Below are positions 5,759 through 7,014 of a stretch of DNA of 7,014 nt, in pieces. The stretch's first letter is position 1. Each line of letters starts with the position of its first letter. The position numbers and the translations under genes are program-made. Origin of the DNA: an uncultured Bacilli bacterium. Lineage in GTDB: Bacteria; Bacillota_I; Bacilli_A; RF39; UBA660. The notes below the pieces were generated by a model, which saw only the letters and a list, made by a program, of their open reading frames with translations, searched no databases and had not been told where the DNA came from. The stretch lies in the NCBI GenBank assembly GCA_944331885.1, contig CALVJF010000041.1, positions 1 through 7,014 of the forward strand, written 5' to 3'.

Positions 5759-6973
5759 ATGAAATATACTAGTATTTTTAAAAGGCAGTCTTTTATTATT
5801 GTAATTTCAATTATTACTATTTCTGTAATAATAATAGGTGCTTCTTACGCTTTATTTGTATCTAGTCATCAGGGTGAGGATCAAACATTAAGCGCTGGTA
5901 CTTTAAGTGCAACTTTTACAGAAGATACAATTATATCAACTAATTTAGTACCATTATCTGATGTTGATGCATTAGCAGCATCTGATAATGTTTATACTTT
6001 TAGTTTAAGTAATACTGGAAGTTTAGCAATGGAATATAAAATAGCATATGTAATAAAAACAGATGTTATAAATAGCGGTGTGAATAATGAATCGCATACA
6101 ATAAGAATATGGATATCTGATACAGATTCGAGTGGAGCAGAGACTGAAGAAAGTATTATAGGAAAAACAATCGGTTTTAAAATAGGGTTAGAAGGAAAAG
6201 CTACTGATTCAAAAGTAACTTTAGCAAATTACGTTAAGGGTTTGTATACGGTACAAGGTGCTGGAGGTTTATATTTACATGATAGTGGTTTAGAAAATGG
6301 TGCCAATGATGGAAGTTATCGTTATGCAGGGGCTAATCCAAATAACTATGTTTGTTTTGGTAGTGATGAAACTCCTTGCCCAGCCGATAATGTTTATCGT
6401 ATTATCGGAGTATTTGGTGAGCAAGTAAAATTAATCAAAAGTACTAGTTTGGACAATATGGCATGGGATTCAAATTATGTTGGCACTTGGAGTAGTACTA
6501 GTTTAAATATTTATTTAAATGGAGAATATTTAACTAGTTTAGGTGCTTGGGCAGATAAAATCGTTAGTTATGATTGGGTAGTAGGTGGAATGAAATTTAG
6601 TTCTACTAATACATCAAAACAGTATTATGATGTAGAGATACCTAAATCTGGAGGAATAATATATAATGCGAAAATTGGCTTAATGTATGTAAGTGATTAT
6701 GGGTTTGCAGCAACGCCAAATTATTGGGCAACAGGACTGTATAGTTATGAATCTGCAAAATCTTCAGATTGGTTGAATATAGGCATTTATGAATGGACAA
6801 TTTCGCGTGATTCTGGCAATTTGTACTATACGTTCTATGTGCGTTCGACAGGGGTTATCGACAGTTATGACGTCCTAGATAGCTATGGCGTGCGCCCGTC
6901 CTTTTATCTAGCATCTGAAATTGCTTATAAAGGTGGGACTGGTGAAATTGGAAATCCAATGAGACTTGAGTAA
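5759..6973 (+). CDS. Exported surface protein with TasA/CalY-like N-terminus and variable lectin-like C-terminus; candidate DGR target
   Basis: A 404-residue secreted or membrane-anchored protein of unrecognised function. Residues 12-33 are a hydrophobic signal or anchor ending GASYALF. The following SAGTLSATF motif (45-53) is typical of SipW-dependent TasA/CalY/camelysin-type proteins. A beta-sandwich-like part follows (about 55-160, with YTFSLSNTGSLAMEYKIAYV). From about 184 a second domain starts with DGSYRYAGANPNNYVCF and continues with C198 and C207 (possible disulfide), NVYRIIGVF, and a Trp-rich core resembling DUF6273 or C-type-lectin-like domains (inference). It ends GVRPSFYL and then GNPMRLE, like the fragment at 1-185. 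Residues 348-384 are encoded by DNA of foreign composition, described separately. ATG 5759 has AGGAGG seven bases upstream. It has its own promoter and no visible terminator before the window ends. No LPXTG motif is present, so wall anchoring by sortase is not indicated. Confidence 0.85.
   Translation: MKYTSIFKRQSFIIVISIITISVIIIGASYALFVSSHQGEDQTLSAGTLSATFTEDTIISTNLVPLSDVDALAASDNVYTFSLSNTGSLAMEYKIAYVIKTDVINSGVNNESHTIRIWISDTDSSGAETEESIIGKTIGFKIGLEGKATDSKVTLANYVKGLYTVQGAGGLYLHDSGLENGANDGSYRYAGANPNNYVCFGSDETPCPADNVYRIIGVFGEQVKLIKSTSLDNMAWDSNYVGTWSSTSLNIYLNGEYLTSLGAWADKIVSYDWVVGGMKFSSTNTSKQYYDVEIPKSGGIIYNAKIGLMYVSDYGFAATPNYWATGLYSYESAKSSDWLNIGIYEWTISRDSGNLYYTFYVRSTGVIDSYDVLDSYGVRPSFYLASEIAYKGGTGEIGNPMRLE
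6800..6910 (+). other. Compositionally foreign patch in the surface gene: candidate DGR variable region
   Basis: By hand count, bases 6803-6901 hold 50 G+C, 31 T and only 18 A out of 99, with ten CpG pairs. Both flanks are AT-rich (20 G+C of 60 at 6721-6780) and almost free of CpG. Codons here (TCG, CGT, CGC, GTC, CCG, ATC, GAC) differ from the AGA, CCT and GTT used nearby. The encoded run is Tyr/Ser/Asp-rich, with codons such as GTT, GAC, AGT, TAT and GAT that could each arise from AAC or AAT by changing adenines only. The patch ends with the GC-rich GGCGTGCGCCCGTCC (6887-6901), resembling the GC-rich 3' end of DGR variable regions. No template copy or reverse transcriptase is in view, so gene conversion from a GC-richer paralogue is an alternative. 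Confidence 0.5.
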
Positions 6974-7014
6974 TTATAAATGCATAGATAACTTATCATA
7001 ATTGTTGATATAAA
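6974..7014. repeat. Short AT-rich tail with a small inverted repeat
   Basis: GATAA-C-TTATC (6987-6997) is a perfect 5-bp inverted repeat with a one-base centre. It has no GC clamp and no T-run, so it is not a convincing terminator. Nothing else can be called in these 41 bases. Confidence 0.25.

Noticed and set aside
6987..6997. GATAA-C-TTATC as the DGR hairpin/cruciform found just after variable regions
   Set aside because: It is about 77 bases beyond the end of the foreign patch, has a one-base centre and no GC pairs in the stem core; too weak to count as support.
1..7014. CRISPR arrays, tRNA/rRNA genes, insertion sequences, reverse transcriptase or template repeat within the window
   Set aside because: No repeated spacer pattern, no tRNA cloverleaf or rRNA signature, no transposase, and no RT motif (YxDD-type) in any of the genes read; the gaps between genes are too short to hide them.

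Overview
This is an AT-rich window (GC roughly 30% by eye) from a low-GC Gram-positive bacterium of the Bacillota, class Bacilli or a close neighbour. An uncultured gut-type lineage of the RF39/Erysipelotrichia kind is a reasonable guess, but it is inference. The reasons are strong AGGAGG-type ribosome sites, a SpmA/SpmB pair behind a D,D-carboxypeptidase, a lipobox lipoprotein and TasA/CalY-style surface proteins. TGA is used as a stop (1302-1304) and tryptophan is TGG, so this is not a code-4 mollicute.

Layout. 1-185 is the 3' end of a surface-protein gene, ended by a perfect hairpin that also ends the convergent uppP gene (minus strand, 211-1020). On the plus strand a small two-helix membrane protein (1077-1304) overlaps a YjbA/UPF0736-like gene (1267-1863). 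That gene meets the convergent trpS (minus strand, 1860-2840) tail to tail over a shared TTAA. A small lipoprotein (2916-3446) with its own terminator follows. Next comes a tight operon: dacB-like carboxypeptidase, spmA, spmB (3525-5692). A separate promoter (5701-5729) then drives a 404-residue exported surface protein (5759-6973). No gene-free stretch exceeds about 80 bases.

How the genes relate. UppP recycles undecaprenyl pyrophosphate for wall synthesis. The DacB/SpmA/SpmB trio is the classic peptidoglycan (spore cortex) maturation set of Bacillus, and a sigma-E-like sequence precedes it. TrpS next to a YjbA-like gene matches my memory of gene order in Bacillus subtilis.

Most interesting point. 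The surface gene at 5759-6973 has, near its 3' end, a patch of about 110 bases (about 6800-6910) unlike everything around it. It is about half G+C, rich in CpG, poor in A, and uses codons foreign to its neighbours. It encodes a Tyr/Ser/Asp-rich stretch and ends in a GC-rich run just before a conserved VRPSFYL motif. This is what a variable region of a diversity-generating retroelement looks like. The window holds no reverse transcriptase or template repeat, so this remains a hypothesis. The truncated paralogue at 1-185 has the same C-terminal architecture in ordinary host codons, and it differs at the equivalent positions.
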